Part shown: positions 1 to 6,056 of the stretch, piece after piece
Layout of the letters: each line of letters starts with the position of its first letter
Position numbering within the stretch: the stretch's first letter is position 1
NCBI GenBank assembly: GCA_902619055.1
Contig: CACNCW010000039.1
Coordinates: forward strand, 1 to 6,849
Source: an uncultured Alphaproteobacteria bacterium
Lineage (GTDB): Bacteria > Pseudomonadota > Alphaproteobacteria > HIMB59 > GCA-002718135
Direction of reading: 5' to 3'
DNA: 6,849 nt
Program-made: the position numbers and the translations under genes
The notes under the pieces: model-generated
What the model was told of the DNA's origin: nothing
What the model saw: the letters and a program-made list of their open reading frames with translations, nothing else
Database searches by the model: none

Positions 1-711
1 TATTTTTTTTACATATATCTATAATTTTCTGTCTCGTAATTCCTGTAACACAATATTTTCCTGTTGAGGTAAAGACTGTCTTATTTTTTACGAAGAAGAA
101 ATGCGTACTATTATTTGTAGCAATATTTCCATTAATATCAAACATAAGTGCTTCATCAGCATTCTTTTTATTAGCTTCAATACATGCTAGTATACAATTT
201 AATTTACTTAGTGAATTTATTTGTGGATTTTGAACATTGATTGGCCCTCTAATAGTTTTACTGTAACCAATTTTAATCCTTTTTTGTAAGCTTTAATATC
301 TGGTTTTTTATATTCAGGTATTATGATTATGGTTGGTTTGGATATTGTAACTTTAGGTGATTGATAGGGTGTTGATTTAATACCCCTAGAAACAATTATT
401 CTTAAATGAACATCTGTTTTCATTTTATTTATTTTGATAGTCTTTATTAGTGCTTCTGAAAGTTTTTTACGGGTCAAATGTATTTTTAAGTCGATAAGCT
501 TTGCATCTTTATATAACCTATCTAGATGTTCTTTTAGAAAAATGAAATTATTATTATGATATCTTAACGAATCCCAGATACCATCTCCAAGCATTGTAGA
601 TGAATCAAAGACTGATATTTTGGCATCTTTTCTTTTATAAAATTTTCCGTTGATATAAATTTTAATATTTTTATTTCTTTTATCATCTACAAAATCATGA
701 CTTGAAACCAT
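1..711 (-). pseudogene. PLP-dependent aminotransferase class IV (BCAT/D-amino acid transaminase fold), frameshifted and cut by the window edge
   Basis: The reading frame from the ATG at 709-711 gives about 152 residues of the fold-type IV N-terminal domain. Visible motifs are IKIYINGKFY (17-26), SSTMLGDGIWDSLR (37-50), EHLDRL (61-66, with the Arg expected to bind the cofactor phosphate) and LRIIVSRG (103-110). That frame then stops at 217. Homology continues in another minus-strand frame from about 255 to the edge for roughly 85 codons: IRGPINVQNPQINSLSKLNC, ADEALMFDINGNIATNNSTH, then GKYCVTGITRQKIIDIC. The Lys of SKLNC (codon 203-205) should be the Schiff-base lysine. Restoring one A in the coding-strand A run (256-259) rejoins the frames. 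The family transfers amino groups between amino acids and 2-oxo acids in the cytoplasm; the substrate is unknown. The usual Glu after the catalytic Lys (EGxxEN in IlvE) is replaced by Thr here. About 50 C-terminal residues probably lie outside the window. The break could be a real mutation or a sequencing error. Confidence 0.85.
256..259 (-). other. Frameshift site: one-base deletion in a short homopolymer
   Basis: On the coding (minus) strand the sequence reads gtaaaactattagaggg. With five A's instead of four it would read VKTIRGP and continue into an open frame that matches the rest of the aminotransferase. As written, the frame goes VKLLEGQ and ends at 217. The run is on the plus strand as TTTT. 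I see no slippery heptamer or obvious downstream stem that would suggest programmed frameshifting. Confidence 0.75.
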
Positions 712-829
712 AATTATTTTTATCTTAATAGCAAATATTGTCTACTCAATAATTTTATTAACTTTTATTGGAAATCAAAGAGTGACATGTGATCAAATTA
801 ATATAACCAATTAGAAATTATCTTTTATA
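712..829. promoter_or_regulatory. Divergent intergenic region between the aminotransferase and MFS genes
   Basis: Both flanking genes start here and point away from each other, so promoters for both should lie within or just inside these 118 bases. On the minus strand, TTGAGT (plus 744-749) and TAAGAT (plus 722-727) are separated by 16 bases and could be a weak -35/-10 pair for the aminotransferase. On the plus strand, GTGACA (782-787) resembles a -35 box, but the nearest -10-like hexamer TATAAC (802-807) sits only 14 bases away. Two adjoining palindromes, ACATGT (785-790) and TGATCA (790-795), could be part of an operator, though both are short. In DNA this AT-rich such matches carry little weight. 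Confidence 0.3.
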
Positions 830-1990
830 ATGATTAATAAAAATTTTATTATTATTTGTATTTCTTCTACAATTGCGGCTTTCCCACCTATGGCTGTAGT
901 TTTATTAGGTGGAATAATTACATCCCAAATAATGTTAAAAGATTCTTTAGCAACAGTTCCAATGACATTAATGATTATAGGTATAGCAATAAGTGCGCCT
1001 ATTGCATCTAGGTTTATGAGCATCTGGGGTAGGCAGAAAGGATTTTTATTTTCATCTCTTTTAAGTTGTTTAGCTTTAATTATTTGTTCAATTGCAATTT
1101 ATTTGGAAAATTTTTTAATTTTTGCATTAGGTAATTTTTTAATAGGAAGCTCACAAGCTTTTATTCATCAGTATCGATTTGCTGCGTCTGAATCAGTCAA
1201 AAAAGAATTTATTCCAAGATCTATCTCAATTATATTATTATTAGGTATAGTTTCTGCATTACTTTCATCTAATTTTGCAGAATATTTTAAAGATTTTTTT
1301 CCAAGTTATTTATTTCTTGGTAGTTATATTTTCTTATCTTTTACAGCAATCATTCCTTTTTTTGTTCTGCTTTTTTATGAGGAAACAAAAAATACTATTA
1401 ATCAAAGTAAATTTGAAATTGAAACTATTTTCAAACTTTTAAAAAATATTAAAATTATACAATCAATCGTAAGCGCTGGTCTTGGTTATTTTACAATGGC
1501 TATAATCATGACTGCTACCCCTTTACATATGCATCTTGTTAATAAATTTACTTTGTTTGAAACAAGTATCGTAATTCAACTTCACGTCATTGGTATGTTT
1601 TTACCCTCTTTATTTTCTGGAGATTTAATTAAAAGGTTTGGAAATACAAATATTATATATGCAGGAGTAATTATTTTGTTGTTAAGTATATTAACCAATA
1701 CATTCTTTGATTTCTATTATTCTTATATGTTAGGTTTAATACTACTTGGTATTGGCTGGAATTTTTTATTTGTTTCAGGCTCGAGTTTGTTAGTTGTTTC
1801 TTATGAAGAAAAGGATAAATTTACAGCACAAGGTCTAAATGATTTTATCGTTTTTTCTACTCAAGGCATAGGATCATTATCAGCTGGTTTTCTTTTATAT
1901 TTTTCAAATTGGACAGTTATAAATCTTTTATGTGTTCCTCTACTAATTATTGTTTTAGTAGTTTCTTTTATTTCATCAAGAAATAATTAA
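830..1990 (+). CDS. Major facilitator superfamily (MFS) transporter
   Basis: This 386-residue protein is hydrophobic throughout and of normal MFS length, consistent with 12 inner-membrane helices. The loop between helices 2 and 3 (about 58-71, ASRFMSIWGRQKG) is an MFS motif A variant. The C-terminal half carries its counterpart, SGDLIKRFG (263-271). Further stretches typical of a bacterial MFS subgroup are MTATPLHMH (227-235), QLHVIGMFLPSLFSG (250-264) and GIGWNFLFVSGSSLL (307-321). A charged stretch at about 183-206 is the expected central cytoplasmic loop. The substrate is unknown and the direction of transport cannot be read from the sequence. The ATG at 830 starts just before the first helix; no clear Shine-Dalgarno sequence precedes it. 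The gene is divergent from the aminotransferase and lies 49 bases before the dehydrogenase gene, so the three may serve one small-molecule pathway (inference). Confidence 0.88.
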   Translation: MINKNFIIICISSTIAAFPPMAVVLLGGIITSQIMLKDSLATVPMTLMIIGIAISAPIASRFMSIWGRQKGFLFSSLLSCLALIICSIAIYLENFLIFALGNFLIGSSQAFIHQYRFAASESVKKEFIPRSISIILLLGIVSALLSSNFAEYFKDFFPSYLFLGSYIFLSFTAIIPFFVLLFYEETKNTINQSKFEIETIFKLLKNIKIIQSIVSAGLGYFTMAIIMTATPLHMHLVNKFTLFETSIVIQLHVIGMFLPSLFSGDLIKRFGNTNIIYAGVIILLLSILTNTFFDFYYSYMLGLILLGIGWNFLFVSGSSLLVVSYEEKDKFTAQGLNDFIVFSTQGIGSLSAGFLLYFSNWTVINLLCVPLLIIVLVVSFISSRNN

Positions 1991-2039
1991 ATTTGATAAT
2001 TCACTTTTAAATAATAAAATTTTCACTATAGTTATTATT

Positions 2040-2900
2040 ATGAGCAATATAGGTTTTATAGGTGTTGGCTATATGGGCTATGGAATGGCTAAAAATTTAT
2101 TAAAAAAACATAATGTATTTATTTTTGCTCATAAAAATAGAAAACCTATAAACAAATTAAAAAAGATTGGGGCTATAGAATTAAAATCATACAATGAAAT
2201 CAAAAAACAAAAACTTGATTGTTTAATGATATGTGTAACAAATACACCAGTAGCATTAAATGTTGCAAAAAAAATTAAAAAAGAACTTGATAGTAAAACA
2301 CTTGTAATCGATTTAACAACGCATAACAAAAATGGTGCTTTAAAAATGGATAAAATTTTTAAATCAAAAAAAATAAATTATAATTTTTGTGGAGTAATGG
2401 GAGGTCCAGTTCAAAGTGAGCAGGGTATATTAGGTGGAATTTATGGAGGTAAAAAAAGTAATTTTTTAAAATGTAAAAAATTTCTTAATTCTTTTTGTAA
2501 GTCTGTTTTTAATTTTGGTGATGTATCAAAAGCATCTTCTGCAAAATTATTATCTAACTTTTTATCACTAATGACTACCACTAGTGTTATTGAATTTTTT
2601 AAATCTGCAAAAAAACTAGATATTAATATTAAACTTTTATGTGATGTTGCTAGATTGGGTTCAGGAAATTCAGGAGCTTTGGATAGAATTGCAGATAAAG
2701 CTATAAAAGGTAATTATAAAGGATATGTTTTTTCTGTAGATAATACATACAAAGATTTAAATTATATTAATGACCTTGTTTCAGATTTACCAAATGCCAA
2801 TAAACTCTCAAAAATGGCAAAATCATTTTACAAACAAGCTTCAAAAAAAGGATTTGGAGATTTACTAGTGAGTGAATTAATCGATAAGGAAAAATATTAA
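2040..2900 (+). CDS. NAD(P)-dependent beta-hydroxyacid dehydrogenase (3-hydroxyisobutyrate dehydrogenase family)
   Basis: The 286-residue length is normal for this family of soluble cytoplasmic enzymes, which oxidise 3-hydroxyacids or reduce the matching semialdehydes. The N-terminal Rossmann fold has the signature IGFIGVGYMGYGMAKNL (4-20), with the dinucleotide glycines at 8, 10 and 13. The substrate-binding loop is GGPVQSEQGILGG (121-133). The catalytic lysine should be K169 in KASSAKLLSN, with N173 four residues later as in the family KxxxN pattern. The conserved KDL of the C-terminal helical domain is at 238-240. All key residues are therefore present and the gene appears intact. Real substrates range over 3-hydroxyisobutyrate, tartronate semialdehyde, 3-hydroxypropionate, succinic semialdehyde and others, and I cannot choose among them. 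The gene follows the MFS transporter by 49 bases and the next small gene begins 3 bases after its stop, so it is probably co-transcribed with both. Confidence 0.88.
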   Translation: MSNIGFIGVGYMGYGMAKNLLKKHNVFIFAHKNRKPINKLKKIGAIELKSYNEIKKQKLDCLMICVTNTPVALNVAKKIKKELDSKTLVIDLTTHNKNGALKMDKIFKSKKINYNFCGVMGGPVQSEQGILGGIYGGKKSNFLKCKKFLNSFCKSVFNFGDVSKASSAKLLSNFLSLMTTTSVIEFFKSAKKLDINIKLLCDVARLGSGNSGALDRIADKAIKGNYKGYVFSVDNTYKDLNYINDLVSDLPNANKLSKMAKSFYKQASKKGFGDLLVSELIDKEKY

Positions 2901-2903
2901 TAA

Positions 2904-3074
2904 ATGGATAAGCTTGTTCCAATTATTTATATGATTGGGGTGCTTTTATTGGTTTTACCGTCTTTCTTAAGCTCGAATAATAATCTAAAAACTTTTTTTA
3001 CAAATTTATCTATTTGGGTAGCTATAGTATTGGTTGTTTTATCTATTTACTTTGCCTACAATTATTTTCTTTGA
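2904..3074 (+). CDS. Small two-helix membrane protein, 56 residues
   Basis: An ATG three bases after the dehydrogenase stop opens a 56-codon frame ending in TGA at 3072-3074. The protein begins MDKLVPIIYMIGVLLLVLPS and has two clear hydrophobic segments, about residues 5-22 and 35-53. They are joined by a short polar stretch, SSNNNLKTFF (23-32), with one lysine. The SIWVAIVLVVL pattern (36-46) loosely recalls the membrane anchor that precedes the protease domain in alphaproteobacterial retropepsin-like proteases, but no protease domain follows, so that resemblance is only tentative. An AAGGA at 2886-2890 lies somewhat far upstream (13 bases) for a ribosome site; translational coupling to the dehydrogenase gene is likely. 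I do not recognise a function. The amino acid pattern (two clean helices, polar turn) and the tight spacing favour a real gene over chance. Confidence 0.65.
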   Translation: MDKLVPIIYMIGVLLLVLPSFLSSNNNLKTFFTNLSIWVAIVLVVLSIYFAYNYFL

Positions 3075-3088
3075 TTCATTAAATCAAA
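3070..3088 (+). terminator. Small inverted repeat at the end of the first operon, possible weak terminator
   Basis: TTTGATT (3070-3076) and AATCAAA (3082-3088) are perfect inverted copies around the five-base loop CATTA, followed by a T-rich stretch up to 3100. The stem covers the stop codon of the 56-residue gene. With only one G-C pair the hairpin is weak for an intrinsic terminator, but its position between two gene blocks is right. A chance match in AT-rich DNA or a regulatory dyad are the alternatives. Confidence 0.3.
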
Positions 3089-3142
3089 TTTAATTTATTT
3101 AGATGTAGACTAATTTAATACAAATATTTATACGAGTCTTCC
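3075..3142 (+). promoter_or_regulatory. Upstream region of the demethylase operon
   Basis: This 68-base gap is the longest break among the plus-strand genes and the natural place for a promoter of the block starting at 3143. A possible pair is TTGATT (3071-3076) and TTTATT (3094-3099), 17 bases apart, each matching the sigma-70 consensus at four of six positions. It would start transcription about 37 bases before the ATG. The -35 element would overlap the inverted repeat at 3070-3088. I see no riboswitch-like conserved structure and no Shine-Dalgarno sequence before the ATG. Confidence 0.25.
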
Positions 3143-4252
3143 ATGCCCAATCAATTTGTAGCTAAATCAAGAAGGTTGAGAAGTACTATTTATTCTTCCA
3201 GAATTGAAAAACAGGGTGTTACTTCTTATACAATATACAATCATATGTTACTTCCTGCAGGTTTTGACGAAAGTCTTGAAGAAACATATAACCATTTAAA
3301 AAATTATGTTCAAATATGGGATGTAGCAGCTGAAAGACAAATAGAAATTAAAGGTAAGGACGCTTATCAATTAGTTCAATTAATGACTTGTAGGGATTTA
3401 AGTAAGGCTAAAAAAGGTAAATGTTATTATTGTCCAATAATTGATGAAAATGGGGGAATGATTAATGATCCCGTTGTGCTTAAATTTAATAATGAAAAAT
3501 GGTGGATTTCAATTGCTGATTCAGACGTAATGTTATTTGCTAAAGGTCTTGCTATAGGGAAAAATTTTGAAGTTTCTATTACTGAACCTGATGTAAATAT
3601 TATGGCTGTACAAGGTCCGAAGGCTTTTGATTTGTTAGAGAAAGTTTTTGGTAAAGAAATTTTAGAATTAAAATTTTATAATTTTAAATATTTTAATTTT
3701 AAAAATACCAAACATTTAATTGCTAGATCTGGTTGGTCAAAACAGGGCGGAGTAGAAATTTATGTGGAAGATACTAAAGCAGGTTTAGAATTATACGATT
3801 TATTATTTGAAGAAGGTAAAGAGCTTAAAGTTAAACCAGGTTGTCCTCATTTAATTGAAAGAATTGAAGGTGCATTACTCTCTTATGGTAACGATATGGA
3901 TATAAATGATAATCCATTTGAATGTGGATTAGATAAATTTGTTAATCTAGATAATGATATTAAATTTCTTGGAAAAGAAAATTTAATTAAAATTAGAGAA
4001 AAAGGTATTAATAAAAAATTAATGGGAGTAAAGATTAATATTGATAAAATTAATCTAAGATCAGCAATTCACTTAACAATTGGTGATAAAATAATTGGCG
4101 AAATTAGATCTGCAGTCTTTTCACCTACATTTAACATGGTGATCGGAATTGCAATGATAAATAAACCATACTTTTTAACTAAAGATCAATTTGATATCAT
4201 TATTGAAAATAAAAAATACAAAGGAGAAATTTGCGATATTCCATTCGTATAA
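3143..4252 (+). CDS. dmdA: Dimethylsulfoniopropionate (DMSP) demethylase
   Basis: DmdA transfers a methyl group from DMSP to tetrahydrofolate, giving methylmercaptopropionate and 5-methyl-tetrahydrofolate; it is the first step of the demethylation route by which marine bacteria take reduced sulfur and carbon from DMSP. The 369-residue length equals that of the Pelagibacter ubique enzyme as I recall it, and long stretches agree with it: [10 protein letters not shown] (6-15), [12 protein letters not shown] (19-30), [11 protein letters not shown] (56-66), [12 protein letters not shown] (77-88), [11 protein letters not shown] (94-104), [11 protein letters not shown] (119-129), [13 protein letters not shown] (191-203) and ALLSYGND (244-251). 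Asp109 in NDPVV, Trp198, Glu205 and Tyr207 appear to match active-site or folate-site residues of that enzyme (numbering from memory). The fold is shared with glycine-cleavage T-protein and related aminomethyltransferases, but the specific stretches favour DmdA. The first EamA permease gene starts three bases after its stop, indicating co-transcription. The gene appears intact. Confidence 0.88.
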   Translation: MPNQFVAKSRRLRSTIYSSRIEKQGVTSYTIYNHMLLPAGFDESLEETYNHLKNYVQIWDVAAERQIEIKGKDAYQLVQLMTCRDLSKAKKGKCYYCPIIDENGGMINDPVVLKFNNEKWWISIADSDVMLFAKGLAIGKNFEVSITEPDVNIMAVQGPKAFDLLEKVFGKEILELKFYNFKYFNFKNTKHLIARSGWSKQGGVEIYVEDTKAGLELYDLLFEEGKELKVKPGCPHLIERIEGALLSYGNDMDINDNPFECGLDKFVNLDNDIKFLGKENLIKIREKGINKKLMGVKINIDKINLRSAIHLTIGDKIIGEIRSAVFSPTFNMVIGIAMINKPYFLTKDQFDIIIENKKYKGEICDIPFV

Positions 4253-4255
4253 CTT

Positions 4256-5143
4256 ATGAATAATAATGTAAAAGCTATTATTTTAGCTTTAGTTGCTTCT
4301 GTATCAGGGGTAACAATGAACGTTCTTATTAAATTTTCCCTTCAGGATATAAATGTATTTACTGCTGGATTTTTAAGATTTCTTTTTGGATTTATTTTAA
4401 TTCTTCCTTTTATTTTTTATTCTAAATTTGAAAATTTTAAGACACCAAATTTAAAAATTCATTTTACAAGAGGTATTTTAAATATACCTATGATGTTGTT
4501 AGGTTTTTCTGCACTTCAATTTATACCTTTAGAACAAATTAAAGCTATTTCATTTGTCACTCCTATAATTGTTGTTGTTCTAAGTGTTATATTTTTAAAA
4601 GAAAAAATTTATTTAATTCGTATTGGAGCGTTGTTAATTGGTTTAATTGGAGTTTTTGTAATTTTAAGACCAGGTATTGTTCCTATTAATGTAGGAGCAT
4701 ATTTAGTCTTATGCTCTTGTTCAATTTGGTCAGTAGTTGTTATAATTACCAAATTTGCAGCTAGAGTTGACAGTGCATTCACAATATTATCTTACCAATA
4801 CACTTTGGTAACATTTTTATCATTTCCAATTGCTTTATATTTTTGGCAATCACCTTCATCAGAAACTTTAATTTATTTAATTTTTGCTGGTATAGCTGGA
4901 ACAATAGTACACCTTTGTATTAATACGGCTTATAAATTAACAGATCTTTCTGTTTTGCAACCAGTTAACTTTTCTAGATTATTAATAGCATCATTATTTG
5001 GTTTTTTAATCTTTGATGAAATACCTGATATTTGGACAATTATTGGAGGCTTAATTATTTTTTCATCTATATTAATTATTACATATAGAGAAAATTATCT
5101 AAAAAAAGATATAGCAAAGCAATCTATTCCAGTTAAGCTTTAA
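4256..5143 (+). CDS. EamA-family (drug/metabolite transporter superfamily) permease, first of a tandem pair
   Basis: This 295-residue inner-membrane protein has the ten-helix, two-EamA-repeat layout of the DMT superfamily. Repeat one ends in FLKEKIYLIRIGALLIGLIG (113-132), and repeat two ends in the matching FDEIPDIWTIIGGLIIFSS (253-271). This pattern of an acidic residue before the last helix of each half is typical. The polar C-terminal tail (about 278-295) is lysine-rich and probably cytoplasmic. Family members move varied metabolites such as amino acids, sugars and nucleosides, so the substrate cannot be named. The gene starts three bases after dmdA and its stop is five bases before a paralogue of identical length. 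A role in moving DMSP, methylmercaptopropionate or another product is plausible only from context. No Shine-Dalgarno sequence is visible, so translation may be coupled to dmdA. Confidence 0.88.
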   Translation: MNNNVKAIILALVASVSGVTMNVLIKFSLQDINVFTAGFLRFLFGFILILPFIFYSKFENFKTPNLKIHFTRGILNIPMMLLGFSALQFIPLEQIKAISFVTPIIVVVLSVIFLKEKIYLIRIGALLIGLIGVFVILRPGIVPINVGAYLVLCSCSIWSVVVIITKFAARVDSAFTILSYQYTLVTFLSFPIALYFWQSPSSETLIYLIFAGIAGTIVHLCINTAYKLTDLSVLQPVNFSRLLIASLFGFLIFDEIPDIWTIIGGLIIFSSILIITYRENYLKKDIAKQSIPVKL

Positions 5144-5148
5144 AATTT

Positions 5149-6036
5149 ATGAATAATAATATCAAAGCTGTTCTATTAACAATTTCAGCATCATTCTTTG
5201 CAGTGTTGATGGAGGCGTTAATTAAAGCGGCACAATATGATTCAAATGTATATACTATAGGTTTTTTTAGATTTTTTTTTGGTTTTTTAATAATTCTTCC
5301 TTATTTAGTAACCAAAAAATTCAACACATATAAAACTAAAAATTTAAAGTTTTACATTATTAGAGGTGCTTTTAACATACCTGTGATGATCTTAGGTTTT
5401 GGTGCATTAGTCTATGTTCCTTTAGAACAATTTAAAGCTATGCATTTTTTAAGTCCAATAATTGTTGTACTTTTGAGTTTTATTATTTTTAGAGAGAAAA
5501 TATATAGATTTAGAATTTTTGCTTTAATAATTGGTTTCTTAGGAATGTTAATTATTGTGAGGCCTGGTTATGTTGATTTTAATATTGGTACTATAATGAT
5601 TCTAGTTTCATTAACATTTTGGTCATTTATAATTATTTTATCAAAATTTGTATCTAAAGATGATTCTCCTATTACAATGGTAACTTATCAATACACTTTA
5701 ATGACTATTTTCGCTTTTCCTTTAGCAATTTATTTTTGGCAAATGCCATCCTTAATATCTATATTACTTGTATTTATTGCTGCAGCATCGGGAACTATAC
5801 TGCATTTATGTCTTGGATTGGCTTATAAATATGCAGACTTATCTGTAACTCAGCCAATTTGGTTTACAGGTTTAATATTTGGCTCAGGATTTGGTTATTT
5901 TGTTTTTAATGAAATACCAGATTTTTGGACTTGGATAGGAGGAATAGTTGTTTTTAGTTCTGTTTTAGTAATAACTTATTTTGAAAAAAATAAAGAAGAA
6001 AAAAATAAAAAAAATATTTTAAGTTCTGTAGAATAG
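5149..6036 (+). CDS. EamA-family (drug/metabolite transporter superfamily) permease, second of a tandem pair
   Basis: This 295-residue, ten-helix DMT permease aligns without gaps over nearly its whole length to its upstream neighbour and appears about half identical by eye. Shared blocks include NNNIKA versus NNNVKA at the start, IPLEQ/VPLEQ near 90, SPIIVV/TPIIVV near 102, EKIY near 116, YQYTL near 180, ALYFWQ/AIYFWQ near 195 and NEIPDFWT/DEIPDIWT near 253. The two EamA repeats and helix pattern are complete. The pair arose by tandem duplication followed by long divergence. The two proteins may have different substrates or form a heterodimer, as some paired small transporters do (inference). 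Its C-terminal tail is highly charged (EKNKEEKNKKN) and differs from the neighbour's. The next gene starts 20 bases downstream. Confidence 0.88.
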   Translation: MNNNIKAVLLTISASFFAVLMEALIKAAQYDSNVYTIGFFRFFFGFLIILPYLVTKKFNTYKTKNLKFYIIRGAFNIPVMILGFGALVYVPLEQFKAMHFLSPIIVVLLSFIIFREKIYRFRIFALIIGFLGMLIIVRPGYVDFNIGTIMILVSLTFWSFIIILSKFVSKDDSPITMVTYQYTLMTIFAFPLAIYFWQMPSLISILLVFIAAASGTILHLCLGLAYKYADLSVTQPIWFTGLIFGSGFGYFVFNEIPDFWTWIGGIVVFSSVLVITYFEKNKEEKNKKNILSSVE

Positions 6037-6056
6037 TATTTAATAATAGAATATTT

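Larger units (their letters stand above)
4256..6036 (+). repeat. Diverged tandem gene duplication (two EamA genes)
   Basis: The two 888-base genes are offset by 893 bases and similar along their whole length. Nucleotide identity is still visible at the starts (atgaataataatgtaaaagc versus atgaataataatatcaaagc) and in the YQYTL region (accaatacactttgg near 4795, atcaatacacttta near 5687). The copies are too diverged for recent duplication, so both have probably been kept by selection. Confidence 0.8.

Noticed and set aside
256..259. Programmed ribosomal frameshifting in the aminotransferase
   Set aside because: There is no slippery heptamer and no evident stimulating structure, and this family is not known for frameshifting; a one-base deletion or sequencing error is simpler.
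826..831. Perfect TATAAT hexamer
   Set aside because: It overlaps the ATG of the MFS gene and has no -35 box at the right distance; transcription from it would start inside the gene and lose the first helix.
811..1023. Open frame of 70 codons on the minus strand
   Set aside because: It is antisense to the N-terminal helices of the MFS gene; hydrophobic helices on one strand often give open hydrophobic frames on the other, and no family motif is visible.
1991..2039. AT-only inverted repeat (TTTTA-AATAA-TAAAA) and a TATAGT hexamer after the MFS gene
   Set aside because: The stem has no G-C pair and the hexamer lacks a properly spaced -35 partner, so neither is distinguishable from background in such AT-rich DNA.
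2129..2329. Open frame of 66 codons on the minus strand
   Set aside because: It lies fully within and antisense to the dehydrogenase gene, whose motifs are complete; there is no recognisable domain or separate promoter.
3143..4252. Glycine-cleavage T-protein (gcvT) or dimethylglycine-type demethylase as the identity of this gene
   Set aside because: The fold is shared, but many long stretches agree with SAR11 DmdA and the length is the same; no gcvH or gcvP is nearby.
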